A stretch of 27,013 bases of DNA from an uncultured Acetatifactor sp. (GTDB lineage: Bacteria; Bacillota; Clostridia; Lachnospirales; Lachnospiraceae): assembly GCA_910587555.1 (NCBI GenBank), contig CAJULV010000055.1, positions 1-27,013 on the forward strand. The letters run 5' to 3'. Under the pieces are notes generated by a model that worked only from the letters and a program-made list of their open reading frames with translations, did not search any database and was not told the DNA's origin. Each line of letters starts with the position of its first letter. The first letter of the stretch is position 1. Position numbers and translations under genes: made by a program. This document shows positions 7,646 to 15,560 of the stretch, one piece after another.

Positions 7646-8851
7646 CTATGCCCTCAAAATCACTTTTATATATTTATCAGTTTCCGTCATTACTTTCTGA
7701 AGTCTCTCTTCATTCTCAAACTTGAATATAAGCGACCCTATCGAAAAATTAGCTGCCGTAAAACTTTTTACTTCATCACCTGGTTCTACCCATATATCTC
7801 TTTCAATTATGTATTCCCGAACAGATTCATCAACCCAGAGTTCACTATATATCCCATCCACATCACTGTGAAGGATGACTTCCGCCCAATATCCGTTATA
7901 TGGCTTCTGTTCTAATCCGACAACAGGCATACCCAGAGCCGCTCTGACGGCATTCTCCACCAATTTGACGCCGGTAGCATACTCAAGGCATTCTGCTAGC
8001 CTGTTTCCCCCGCCCCGCGGTGAACATTCCATGATATATGCCTTTCCGTCAATGCCTTCTCGGGTCTCTATATTGTATATGGATGTCTGCATGCCAAGAA
8101 GCGTCAGTAAACGCTGTATTTCTGAAGTTAATTCCTCCTGATGCTTCATTGTCATTGAAGACGGCCAGCTAAATGCCGCCGGTGTGTACGGGTTCTTAGC
8201 ATTACGATCAAACCGCTGTGAATTAAATGACACAAACCTCAGCCTTCCATCCACCGAAAAACTATCTGTGTCAGAGGAAAAACCATGTTGTGCAATGAAA
8301 TCTTCGATTATAAATTCTCTGTTTCTGGAAAAAGCTAACGCGTGTTTAATTGCCTCTTCCAACTTTTCCGGATTCTCTGCCTTGCTGACACCCTTGCTTC
8401 CGGCAGAATCAGTTGGCTTGACAATAACGGGCCAATGGAACATCCGAATATCTTTAAATGGTTCATTCACATCCACATAGTTTTTCGCCATTGGTACATT
8501 GAATCCATTGTCTGCCAGATACTTCCGAAACCGCCCCTTATTCTGCAGAATACACACGGATTCATAGGGACCGCATGAGGGCAATTCCATTTTTTCTGCA
8601 ACATACGCCGCAGTTACCACACCCGGATCACAGGCAAATGACATGATGCCGTTAATGTTCAACTCTCTGGCTTTCGTCAAAACCGCATCCTGATTTACAA
8701 TATTGACATTGCAATACGCATCAGAATACTTATGTGCAATATTATCAGGATAATAATCTGCAGTGATAACATAGGCCCCTAAATCATGAGCAGCTTTTAT
8801 AACAGGAAGCGCATATCTGGATCCACCTAAAACCATCAGTTTCTTATTCAT
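7646..8851 (-). CDS. ATP-grasp ligase (paralogue 1)
   Basis: A 401-residue soluble ATP-grasp enzyme of the carbamoyl-phosphate-synthase/PurK/PylC-like class. ATP-grasp enzymes activate a carboxylate as an acyl phosphate and pass it to an amine or other nucleophile. The pre-ATP-grasp Rossmann-like part begins at VLGGSRYALPVI. The ATP site includes Lys145 in PVIVKPTDSAGSKGV, IIEDF at about 181-185, and a metal-binding ECSPRGGG at about 275-282. It is close to the adjacent upstream gene across its whole length, so the pair arose by tandem duplication. ATG at 8851 has GGGAGGA 8 nt upstream. If the upstream gene carried G8, its TGA would overlap this ATG (ATGA). A likely job is attaching a carboxylate such as an amino acid to an amino sugar; the substrate is inferred, not shown. 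Confidence 0.88.
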   Translation of the reverse strand: MNKKLMVLGGSRYALPVIKAAHDLGAYVITADYYPDNIAHKYSDAYCNVNIVNQDAVLTKARELNINGIMSFACDPGVVTAAYVAEKMELPSCGPYESVCILQNKGRFRKYLADNGFNVPMAKNYVDVNEPFKDIRMFHWPVIVKPTDSAGSKGVSKAENPEKLEEAIKHALAFSRNREFIIEDFIAQHGFSSDTDSFSVDGRLRFVSFNSQRFDRNAKNPYTPAAFSWPSSMTMKHQEELTSEIQRLLTLLGMQTSIYNIETREGIDGKAYIMECSPRGGGNRLAECLEYATGVKLVENAVRAALGMPVVGLEQKPYNGYWAEVILHSDVDGIYSELWVDESVREYIIERDIWVEPGDEVKSFTAANFSIGSLIFKFENEERLQKVMTETDKYIKVILRA

Positions 8852-8891
8852 GCTGCGAATCCTCCCTCAACCATAGTGTACCGGACGATCT

Positions 8892-10124
8892 TCAGCAAAA
8901 CAAACGCTGCCCCCCCGGCTCATCCAGATCAATATGTAACCACTCTTTCTGCCTAGACATTACATTTTCCAATTCCTCCCGTGAATCGAAGCGGAAAAAC
9001 ATGTCTCCCAACGCCATGTTCGCTCCTGTAAACGGCCTGATGTAATCCCCTTCTTTTACGCAGAGATCCGTGACTTTTAAATACTTTTCCGCAACTTCCG
9101 CATCAACCGTAACCGCTTTCAAGATCCCGCTCTGCCCAGGCCCTGCATGAACCACCATTTCGCACCAATATCCAGAGCATTCGGTCTGACGAACATCTGA
9201 TATCGGCAGGCCAACTGCCTTCCTGACTTCCGCCTCTATCAGGTCTGTACCATAAGCCAGCTTCTGAAGTTCCGCTATCTTGCATCCTCCGCCTCTTGGA
9301 GAGACTTCCATAATATAGGGTTTCCCGTCTGCTACACAAGTCTCAATATTATAGATGCCTGTCCCTGTTCCAAGCAGGCGCATCAGCCGCTGTATTTCCC
9401 CGGTTAAAACAGCTTGGTGTTCTTCTTTCATTGTAGAGGGCCATATAATATATGCCGGGGTATAGGGATTATCGGCTTCCGGATCGAACAGCTGGTCTGA
9501 ATAAGTCACAAACCGCAGCGTACCCTCCACCGTAAATGGATCCGTACTGGAATGGTATCCCTCAAACGTCAGAAAGTCCTCAATAATAAACGCGCCGTTA
9601 TGTGATCCGTTAAGCGCTGTCTCAATGGCCTGGAGAAGATCTTCCGGCACATCCACCCTTGTCACTCCTTTGCTTCCGGCAGAATCAGCAGGTTTAACAA
9701 TCACAGGCCAGGTAAAGTAATCTATATCCTTCAGCGGAGCGGTACTATCCTCATATCTTTTGGCTTTGGGACAGTTAAACCCGTTTTTTGTAAGAAACTC
9801 CCTGAACAGTCCCTTATCCTGCAGAATACATGCCGCTTTGTAGGAACATTGGAACGGAAGCCCCATTTTCTCCGCCACATAGGCAGCCGATACCACACCC
9901 GGATCACAGGCAAATGACATGATTCCCTCTATTTTTTTCTCCTGCGCGGCACGCAGTACCGCCTCTTTGTCTATAATACTGACATTGATATATTCATCGG
10001 AATACTTATGCGCAGTATTGTCCGGCAGATAGTCGCAGGTTATAACATAAAGTCCAAGAGCATGCGCCGCCTCAATCACAGGAAGAGCATATCGGCTTCC
10101 TCCTAAAAGCATTAATTTTTTCAT
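8892..10124 (-). CDS. ATP-grasp ligase (paralogue 2), G7 tract at the 3' end
   Basis: A 410-residue paralogue of the next gene, with the same order: VLGGSR-like N-terminus (LLGGSRYALPVIEAAH), PVIVKPADSAGSKGV, FIIEDF and IMEVSPRGGG. Predicted role is ATP-dependent ligation of a carboxylate, probably in sugar modification. ATG at 10124 has AAGGTGA 7 nt upstream. The C-terminus is odd: the frame reads CCG GGG GGG CAG at codons 403-406 and stops six codons later, 40 nt short of the next ATG. With one more G the frame reads on for 20 further codons and ends in a TGA overlapping the next gene's ATG, giving 425 residues. The paralogue ends near the residue before the tract, so the tail is probably not catalytic. 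What may change is translational coupling to the downstream gene. Confidence 0.88.
   Translation of the reverse strand: MKKLMLLGGSRYALPVIEAAHALGLYVITCDYLPDNTAHKYSDEYINVSIIDKEAVLRAAQEKKIEGIMSFACDPGVVSAAYVAEKMGLPFQCSYKAACILQDKGLFREFLTKNGFNCPKAKRYEDSTAPLKDIDYFTWPVIVKPADSAGSKGVTRVDVPEDLLQAIETALNGSHNGAFIIEDFLTFEGYHSSTDPFTVEGTLRFVTYSDQLFDPEADNPYTPAYIIWPSTMKEEHQAVLTGEIQRLMRLLGTGTGIYNIETCVADGKPYIMEVSPRGGGCKIAELQKLAYGTDLIEAEVRKAVGLPISDVRQTECSGYWCEMVVHAGPGQSGILKAVTVDAEVAEKYLKVTDLCVKEGDYIRPFTGANMALGDMFFRFDSREELENVMSRQKEWLHIDLDEPGGQRLFC
8910..8916 (-). repeat. G7 tract at the ATP-grasp 3' end
   Basis: The coding strand reads CCG GGG GGG CAG, an in-phase G_GGG_GGG heptamer. G7 stops at 8892, G8 (or a -1 ribosome slip) stops in ATGA at 8851. 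It lies 58 nt upstream of the next ATG. Confidence 0.75.
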
Positions 10125-10159
10125 AGGTATTCACCTTTTATCTTTTTCCTTTCCGACTC

Positions 10160-10717
10160 TTACACTCTTCGGCTATTATCCTTTATAAACTTTGCAGGAT
10201 TTCCTCCAACGATCGTAAGAGGAGCCACGTCATGTGTAACAACAGACCCTGCTCCCACCACTGCGTGATGTCCAATGGTAACTCCTCCAAGAATAATACT
10301 GCCTGCTCCGATCCACGCTCCCTCCTCAATTCTGGTAGTCACCGGGATTGCATTAGGCGAAATTCTATGGGCAAGTTTGTACAAGTCATGTTTATGGGAA
10401 TAAACCTTTGTGCCCTCCGAAATAGTCACATTATCCTCAATAATCAGTTCTCCGGAATAATCCACTGTAACATCATCTGTCAGAAATACATGACTGCCAA
10501 TGGACAGTTTCCCTGTCAATCCGTGTGTTCTGTAGATTTTCACCCTGTTCCCTATTCTGAAATCCTTTCCCGCAGAGAAAGCCTTCGTATATGCCGCCAA
10601 CTTTAATTTATAGATATGTGGAAAGCTGAAAATCTCACTGCCGTAAAATGCCATAATCCTGCGATAGTACCCCTGTTCCTTCGCATATTTCTTTTTACTT
10701 TTCTCTTCCTGATTCAT
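10160..10717 (-). CDS. left-handed beta-helix (hexapeptide) acetyltransferase
   Basis: A 185-residue acyltransferase of the LbH/NeuD-WbbJ-like class. Hexapeptide repeats run from about residue 55 to 165 (for example KLSIGSHVFL, GAWIGAGSIILGGVTIGHHAVVGAGSVV) and end with the usual VGGNPAKFIKDN. A His in the SHKHDLY loop is a candidate catalytic base. Trimeric enzymes of this type use acetyl-CoA to O- or N-acetylate sugars in the cytoplasm. The gene starts 6 nt after the upstream SDR stop with GAGGG just before ATG, so the two are translationally linked. N-acetylation of the amine made by the aminotransferase, or O-acetylation of the repeat unit, would fit. The exact acceptor cannot be told. 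Confidence 0.88.
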   Translation of the reverse strand: MNQEEKSKKKYAKEQGYYRRIMAFYGSEIFSFPHIYKLKLAAYTKAFSAGKDFRIGNRVKIYRTHGLTGKLSIGSHVFLTDDVTVDYSGELIIEDNVTISEGTKVYSHKHDLYKLAHRISPNAIPVTTRIEEGAWIGAGSIILGGVTIGHHAVVGAGSVVTHDVAPLTIVGGNPAKFIKDNSRRV

Positions 10718-10723
10718 ATGCCC

Positions 10724-11659
10724 TCACCCACTTATCCTTTTTTGCTCACCAGTTTTTCCGCAAAGTAGAGAAAGACAGTCCTGAACCGTATCCTCTAAAC
10801 TGTACTTCGGTTTCCAACAAAATTCCCCGTAAAACCTGTTGCTGTTCATTCCTGCATTTATAAAAATATCCTCTTCTTTAATCTGTATTGGTACCTTGTC
10901 CAATCCCAACAATGCTACGCAGTTATTCACCGTTTCTGCCATATATACAATATCTGTCTGTTCGGTATGCCCCAAATTGTAGACCTTTTTCCACTTATGC
11001 TGCCCTGCAGTAATCATCCTGCATAAAGCCTGTGCAGCATCCCGTACATCCAGAAAAGAAAATCTCTGTTTTCCGCCCACAATAGATATTCCATTTCCCT
11101 TCAATGCATTCATCATAAACTTATATGTGATGTTGTCCGGTATAAAATACCCGGGACCTATCAGCGATGCCATACGTATATTGGTGTACTGCACCTCTTC
11201 CGCATAATTTCCAATAACTGTTTCCAGAATAATCTCACTGGCTGCTTTTGCCAGTGCATAGGAATATTCCGGACACACCGGACTAACTTCTGTGGGAAGC
11301 TCGCCACTTCTCGTCATTCCATACACAGATTGAGAAGAAATATTAATCACATCAGCTTTACTTTCTGCCGCCATTCGAAATACCTTTTCCGCAAAATGCA
11401 AACTTTCTACTAACTTTTTTCCGTCGTCTTTCCTGCAGAAAGCTGTATGAATCAGGCAGTCAGAATGCGCTTTCAGTACTTTTCCATTCAAAAGATCCTC
11501 ATTGCAATAAACTTCCACCTCAAATTTCTGAAATCTTTCCGCTACTTCTTCTGTCCTTGATGTCACCACTGCAAGCTTAATGTTCGGAACCGCAGAAAGT
11601 TCCCGAACCAACTCATAACATAAAAAGCCGCTTCCTCCAGTAATTACAATTCTCTTCAT
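10724..11659 (-). CDS. NAD-dependent epimerase/dehydratase family protein (SDR paralogue 1)
   Basis: An extended SDR of 311 residues, the family of nucleotide-sugar epimerases, dehydratases and reductases. The N-terminal motif is GGSGFLC (8-14), so the third Gly of GxxGxxG is replaced by Cys14. The active-site Ser region (NISSQSVYG) and the Tyr134-x3-Lys138 pair (YALAK) are intact. NIRMASLIGPG, FLDVRDAAQAL and VYNLG are shared with the next gene upstream, so the two are tandem paralogues. A reductase or epimerase step on a nucleotide sugar, or NAD(P)-linked chemistry on the group attached by the ATP-grasp enzymes, is possible. ATG at 11659 has GAGG 9 nt upstream. The stop is 6 nt before the acetyltransferase start. 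The altered Gly may weaken or change cofactor binding. Confidence 0.87.
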   Translation of the reverse strand: MKRIVITGGSGFLCYELVRELSAVPNIKLAVVTSRTEEVAERFQKFEVEVYCNEDLLNGKVLKAHSDCLIHTAFCRKDDGKKLVESLHFAEKVFRMAAESKADVINISSQSVYGMTRSGELPTEVSPVCPEYSYALAKAASEIILETVIGNYAEEVQYTNIRMASLIGPGYFIPDNITYKFMMNALKGNGISIVGGKQRFSFLDVRDAAQALCRMITAGQHKWKKVYNLGHTEQTDIVYMAETVNNCVALLGLDKVPIQIKEEDIFINAGMNSNRFYGEFCWKPKYSLEDTVQDCLSLLCGKTGEQKRISG

Positions 11660-11699
11660 GCAGCATTCCTCGTTTCATGGTATATATTCTCTAAAAGAA

Positions 11700-12578
11700 T
11701 TACCCCCCCGGGATTTTTTTAATCAAATAATGAATAGTCTCATCCATACTGATACTTGGCCTCCAGTTAAATTTTTTGTAAAATCTGTCACATACAAGGG
11801 AAGAGTTCAGCACATCCTGACTTTCTTCACAGATAATCTCTATTGGTGCACCCAAAAAGTCTTTTACCGCCGCTGCAACCCTGGCTGCAATTTCCATAAG
11901 GGTATAGTTTCTTTCATTGCCCAGATTATATACCGTATCCAGTCTTCCCCCTCTCCCTGCACAATTGCAGACAGCAATGATTGCAGTTGCCGCGTCCCTG
12001 ACATCCATATATCCAAACAGCTGTCTCCCTTCTCTGACATGGATTTTCCTGCTTTCTACAGCCTGCCGTACCATTTTATTGATAACCCGCTGTTCCAATC
12101 CCGGCCCGATCAGACTTGCCATGCGGATATTCGTATGCACAATATCCGCACATATGCTGTCTGCCAATAACTCAGACGCAAACTTCCCCACTGCATATGC
12201 GGATTCCAGTTTCAATGGGGTATTTTCATCTGCTGCACATACTCTCTTCGAGTCATAAACCCCCTGTGAAGAAATATTAACCACAGCATGAGATATCCTT
12301 TCTGAAGCTGCAGTGAATACTTCCTGAATGTATCTCAGCCCCAACGCCATCCCTTCTCCGTCTGTACTCCTTGGAAAAGCGCAGTTTAACAAAACATCCG
12401 TATTCTCCGGAATATCCCTCAAACTGTCTGAAAACATAATATTATTTACTTCCGCATATTCCCTGCATAGCCGTTCCGCCTGGGAACTGATCCCGATAAC
12501 TTCCATATTGCTTCCGGACAGCTCTTTCAAAACGGCCGTCCCAAGAAACCCTCCTGCTCCTATAACTGCAATTTTCAT
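11700..12578 (-). CDS. NAD-dependent epimerase/dehydratase family protein (SDR paralogue 2), G7 tract at stop
   Basis: A 292-residue extended SDR with intact GAGGFLG (7-13), NISSQGVYD and Tyr118-x3-Lys122. It pairs with the adjacent paralogue downstream, so the two may form a heteromer or act in sequence; that is inference. The gene ends in CCG GGG GGG TAA. A single extra G replaces the stop by V-I-L-L-E and carries the frame 15 residues further to a TGA that overlaps the ATG of paralogue 1 (ATGA). That form has 307 residues, close to the 311 of paralogue 1, which mildly favours G8 as the ancestral state. ATG at 12578 has AAGG upstream. It starts 20 nt after the ATP-grasp stop. Confidence 0.87.
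   Translation of the reverse strand: MKIAVIGAGGFLGTAVLKELSGSNMEVIGISSQAERLCREYAEVNNIMFSDSLRDIPENTDVLLNCAFPRSTDGEGMALGLRYIQEVFTAASERISHAVVNISSQGVYDSKRVCAADENTPLKLESAYAVGKFASELLADSICADIVHTNIRMASLIGPGLEQRVINKMVRQAVESRKIHVREGRQLFGYMDVRDAATAIIAVCNCAGRGGRLDTVYNLGNERNYTLMEIAARVAAAVKDFLGAPIEIICEESQDVLNSSLVCDRFYKKFNWRPSISMDETIHYLIKKIPGG
11703..11709 (-). repeat. G7 tract at the SDR stop codon
   Basis: The coding strand reads CCG GGG GGG TAA, an in-phase G_GGG_GGG heptamer directly abutting the stop. G8 or a -1 slip bypasses the stop and ends at ATGA of the next gene, 43 nt downstream. Confidence 0.78.
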
Positions 12579-12598
12579 CTTCTGCCTTTCTATGTCTG

Positions 12599-13894
12599 CT
12601 ATTTAATCCCCCATATTCTTCCTGCATCCATTTTTAATACCATATTCTGTCCCCGGTCATCAAAAACCTGTACATTTTCATTTATAAAAGAAATGTCTCT
12701 CTCCATTTCCTCACGGCTGCTGCACACCATCACAAAACGCAGCATAATCTGACGGAGCGTATCGCCGCAGGGAGTATCGCTTCCTACAGGATACCTGCTT
12801 TCATATGCAATCACACTTGAAATCTTTTTTACGGTCTCTTCCAACCCGCGTATTTCTCCTACTTTTCCCCCTGTGCTTGCAAAGGAAACAACTCCGCAGC
12901 ATTTTCCCTTCATATATGGGTCATCTCTCTCTAAACAAAAATCCGGTGTCACTCCTAATGCATAATCAACCACTGTATGAAGAAAATTCACTTTATTAAC
13001 CTGGGAAATAATCCTGTAAGGAGCCTCCCCCGCACACCTAAGCCCGGCTTCAAATATGGAAAAACGGTTTTTGGCAGGATGATAGATTCCCTGTACAAAC
13101 AGGACTCCTGTCTGCATTCCCAATGCTCTGCATAATTTCAACATTGCCGGGTTTACCTGGCTAATATATTCCTCAAGAAACAGACCAGGATAAATTCTCG
13201 CAATCGGAATTGTTGTCACATTTCCCTCGTGTATCGCCGCCGGATAGCGATTATCCATACAAGAAAGGGACGCATTTCCGTTCACAATTGTATAATGCGC
13301 TGAAAATTCGTATCCCTCTGTAAACTCTTCAATAATAATGTCGCCACATTGCGAACAGGCTCCTGCTTCTTCTATATGAAGCCGCAATTCCTCCTCAGAA
13401 TTGCAGATAAAAACGCCTTGAGAAGCATTGGCATCAACCGGCTTCAAAACTGCAGGATAGACCACAGAATCCCATGGAATGGCCCCCTCATAGCGCCCTG
13501 CATAATACGTTTCCGGACAAGGCACTCCATTTTCCTGACAAAATCTTCTGAATTCATCTTTCTTTTCAATCTGATCCCACTGTTTTCTATTACAATAAAA
13601 AGGTAAACCATGTTTTTCCGAAAGTTCCATCGCGTTCAGCAAATTAAATTCGCTTACACCGGCCAAAATTCCATCTACCTGTTTTTCTTCCACCAACTTT
13701 GACAGCCCATCCAAATCACCTGTGCTTACAAGAAAGTGATCATCCGCTACATTTTTGGCCTCTGACTTTTCAGGCGGCAAATAATCCGCCACAATGGTAT
13801 ACGCACCATTTTCTTTCGCATACAAAACAATATCTTTTGCCCCAACATTTGAACCAAGCACCAACAACGTTTTGTTCTTATATTTCTCTTTCAT
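12599..13894 (-). CDS. ATP-grasp ligase (third, divergent)
   Basis: A 431-residue ATP-grasp protein, distant from the two tandem paralogues. It starts with a Rossmann-like LLVLGSNVGAKDIVLYAKENG. The ATP-binding Lys is in AVLKPVDANASQGV, followed by IIIEEF and FSIFEAGLRCAGEAPYRI, which takes the place of the E-x-N/S-P-R metal motif in other family members. The C-terminal domain (CCGVVSFASTGGKVGEIRG) resembles the biotin-carboxylase-like lid region of carboxylate-amine ligases. The start at 13894 (MKEKYKNKT) has GAGGG 8 nt upstream; a GTG at 13981 in the same frame has no good site. Predicted reaction: ATP-dependent amide or peptide bond formation. With the other two ligases it may build a short acyl chain or modify different amines. 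Confidence 0.87.
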   Translation of the reverse strand: MKEKYKNKTLLVLGSNVGAKDIVLYAKENGAYTIVADYLPPEKSEAKNVADDHFLVSTGDLDGLSKLVEEKQVDGILAGVSEFNLLNAMELSEKHGLPFYCNRKQWDQIEKKDEFRRFCQENGVPCPETYYAGRYEGAIPWDSVVYPAVLKPVDANASQGVFICNSEEELRLHIEEAGACSQCGDIIIEEFTEGYEFSAHYTIVNGNASLSCMDNRYPAAIHEGNVTTIPIARIYPGLFLEEYISQVNPAMLKLCRALGMQTGVLFVQGIYHPAKNRFSIFEAGLRCAGEAPYRIISQVNKVNFLHTVVDYALGVTPDFCLERDDPYMKGKCCGVVSFASTGGKVGEIRGLEETVKKISSVIAYESRYPVGSDTPCGDTLRQIMLRFVMVCSSREEMERDISFINENVQVFDDRGQNMVLKMDAGRIWGIK

Positions 13895-14023
13895 ATCGTA
13901 TACCCTCAACTTTTCTTCCAATACTGTTCCTGAATATCTTTCTGCTTTCCTGCCAGTTTTCGCTGATCCCATACATATCACTGCTTGCGAAAAGTTCTCC
14001 AGTTCCGCCGCTGTAAAGCATTC

Positions 14024-15490
14024 TCACCTATGTATGACCGTTTTTAACAGATTCCATAGATACAGAAAAGAATCCATTTTAAACACAGCCGAACTGATAA
14101 TATAGATTAGTGCACCTGAAATCATCTGTATACATAATGTAATAAAAGAGGAAAGGTTAAAAAAAGTAACCATATACACACAAATCCCCATAAACACAGC
14201 CAACAAAATACTGGGAAGAATATCCTTTATCTGGTCTGCATAGCTGTATCCCAATAGTTTTCGGTTAGGCCATGAATTAATAACCTGACTTATCACATTC
14301 CCCAACAACATACTGTACGCCATAGCCAGAACGCCAAACTGTATGGAGGAAATCATTAAGATCAATCCCACACCCTTTTTGATAATTTCCAGTTTTAAAA
14401 ACAAATCGCTCCGCCCCATTGCTTTAATAGCGTTTAAATTCGCAGTGTGGATGGGGTAAAACATATAGGTTATACTGAAAATACGCAGAAAAGGAATGCA
14501 TGCCAGCCATTTGTCAGTGAGAACCAGCCTCACCACAGACTCTGCCGTAAAAGCCAGTCCCATCATCAGCGGTGCCATCACATACACGCTTACTTTTATT
14601 GATTTTCTCGTCATATCTTTTACTCTTTCCCGATCATCCTGCACGCTTGACATCACGGGAAACAGTACACTGTCTATGGAGCTGTTGATATTGTTCACAA
14701 TGAAGTTTGGAAACTGCTGTCCCCTGTTATAATAGGCCAGATCCGATGAAGAATAAATCTTGCCCACCAGTAACTGCCTCAGGTTCCCGTATATCGTATC
14801 CAGAAGCCCTGATACCAGCATCTTCCATCCAAAAGAGAACAGGCCTTTCAGTTTCTGAAGAGAAAAAGTTCTCCCGGGACGCCATTTCACCGTAATCCAG
14901 AGAATAACCGTATCCACCGCTGCATTGAAGACCTGCTGTACCACCAAAGCCCACACGCCGTACCCCATGTATGCCATGGCAATGCCAATTGCCGCAGCCC
15001 CAATGGTTCCTCCCAACGTAGCGTAAAAAAAGTTCCTGAACAACATATTTCTGGAAACATACGCCTGCTGCACATTCTTCACACCGGAGATGATCAGCGT
15101 CAGACTCAGAACACGAACTACTGCTGTAAGTTCACCGTCATTGTAGAATTCTGCTATATAGGGCGCTGCAAGATACATCCCCAGATAAAGGACACAACAG
15201 ACTGCCATATTAAAGTAAAAAACAGTGGAAAAATCATCATTGTCCGCATCCTTTTTCTGAATGAGGGCATTGCCCATTCCGCTGTCCACAAATACCTGCA
15301 GTACTGCCGTAAAAACCGTAATCAGGGCAATTGTCCCATATACCTCCGGCGCCAGGAGCCTGGCCAGGACAATAGATACCACAAAGGAAACGCCCTGGGC
15401 TCCGCAGCGCTCTGCAAAGCGCCAGAACAGGCCAGACAGCACTTTTTGTTTTTCCACCTGGCAGTCATGGTTATTTGACTTTGATTTCAT
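14024..15490 (-). CDS. wzx: Wzx-type flippase (WzxC/TuaB-like, MOP superfamily)
   Basis: A 488-residue polytopic membrane protein that would move undecaprenyl-linked repeat units across the membrane. The start region shows the family signature: WRFAERCGAQG, LARLLAPEVYG and DSGMGNALIQ within the first 80 residues. About twelve to fourteen hydrophobic segments follow, with the usual long second half (residues 250-480). Length is normal for the WzxC/TuaB group, which in general have relaxed specificity. ATG at 15490 has an AAGG site close by. It ends about 129 nt before the ATP-grasp start. Wzx plus the Wzy-like gene mark this as a Wzx/Wzy-dependent locus rather than an ABC-transporter one. Confidence is high on family; substrate unknown. 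Confidence 0.92.
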   Translation of the reverse strand: MKSKSNNHDCQVEKQKVLSGLFWRFAERCGAQGVSFVVSIVLARLLAPEVYGTIALITVFTAVLQVFVDSGMGNALIQKKDADNDDFSTVFYFNMAVCCVLYLGMYLAAPYIAEFYNDGELTAVVRVLSLTLIISGVKNVQQAYVSRNMLFRNFFYATLGGTIGAAAIGIAMAYMGYGVWALVVQQVFNAAVDTVILWITVKWRPGRTFSLQKLKGLFSFGWKMLVSGLLDTIYGNLRQLLVGKIYSSSDLAYYNRGQQFPNFIVNNINSSIDSVLFPVMSSVQDDRERVKDMTRKSIKVSVYVMAPLMMGLAFTAESVVRLVLTDKWLACIPFLRIFSITYMFYPIHTANLNAIKAMGRSDLFLKLEIIKKGVGLILMISSIQFGVLAMAYSMLLGNVISQVINSWPNRKLLGYSYADQIKDILPSILLAVFMGICVYMVTFFNLSSFITLCIQMISGALIYIISSAVFKMDSFLYLWNLLKTVIHR

Positions 15491-15560
15491 ACTTTACCTT
15501 TTACACATATGTTGATATGCCCTTTCCCAAACAGCATATTATTTCCTGATATTCCACCAG

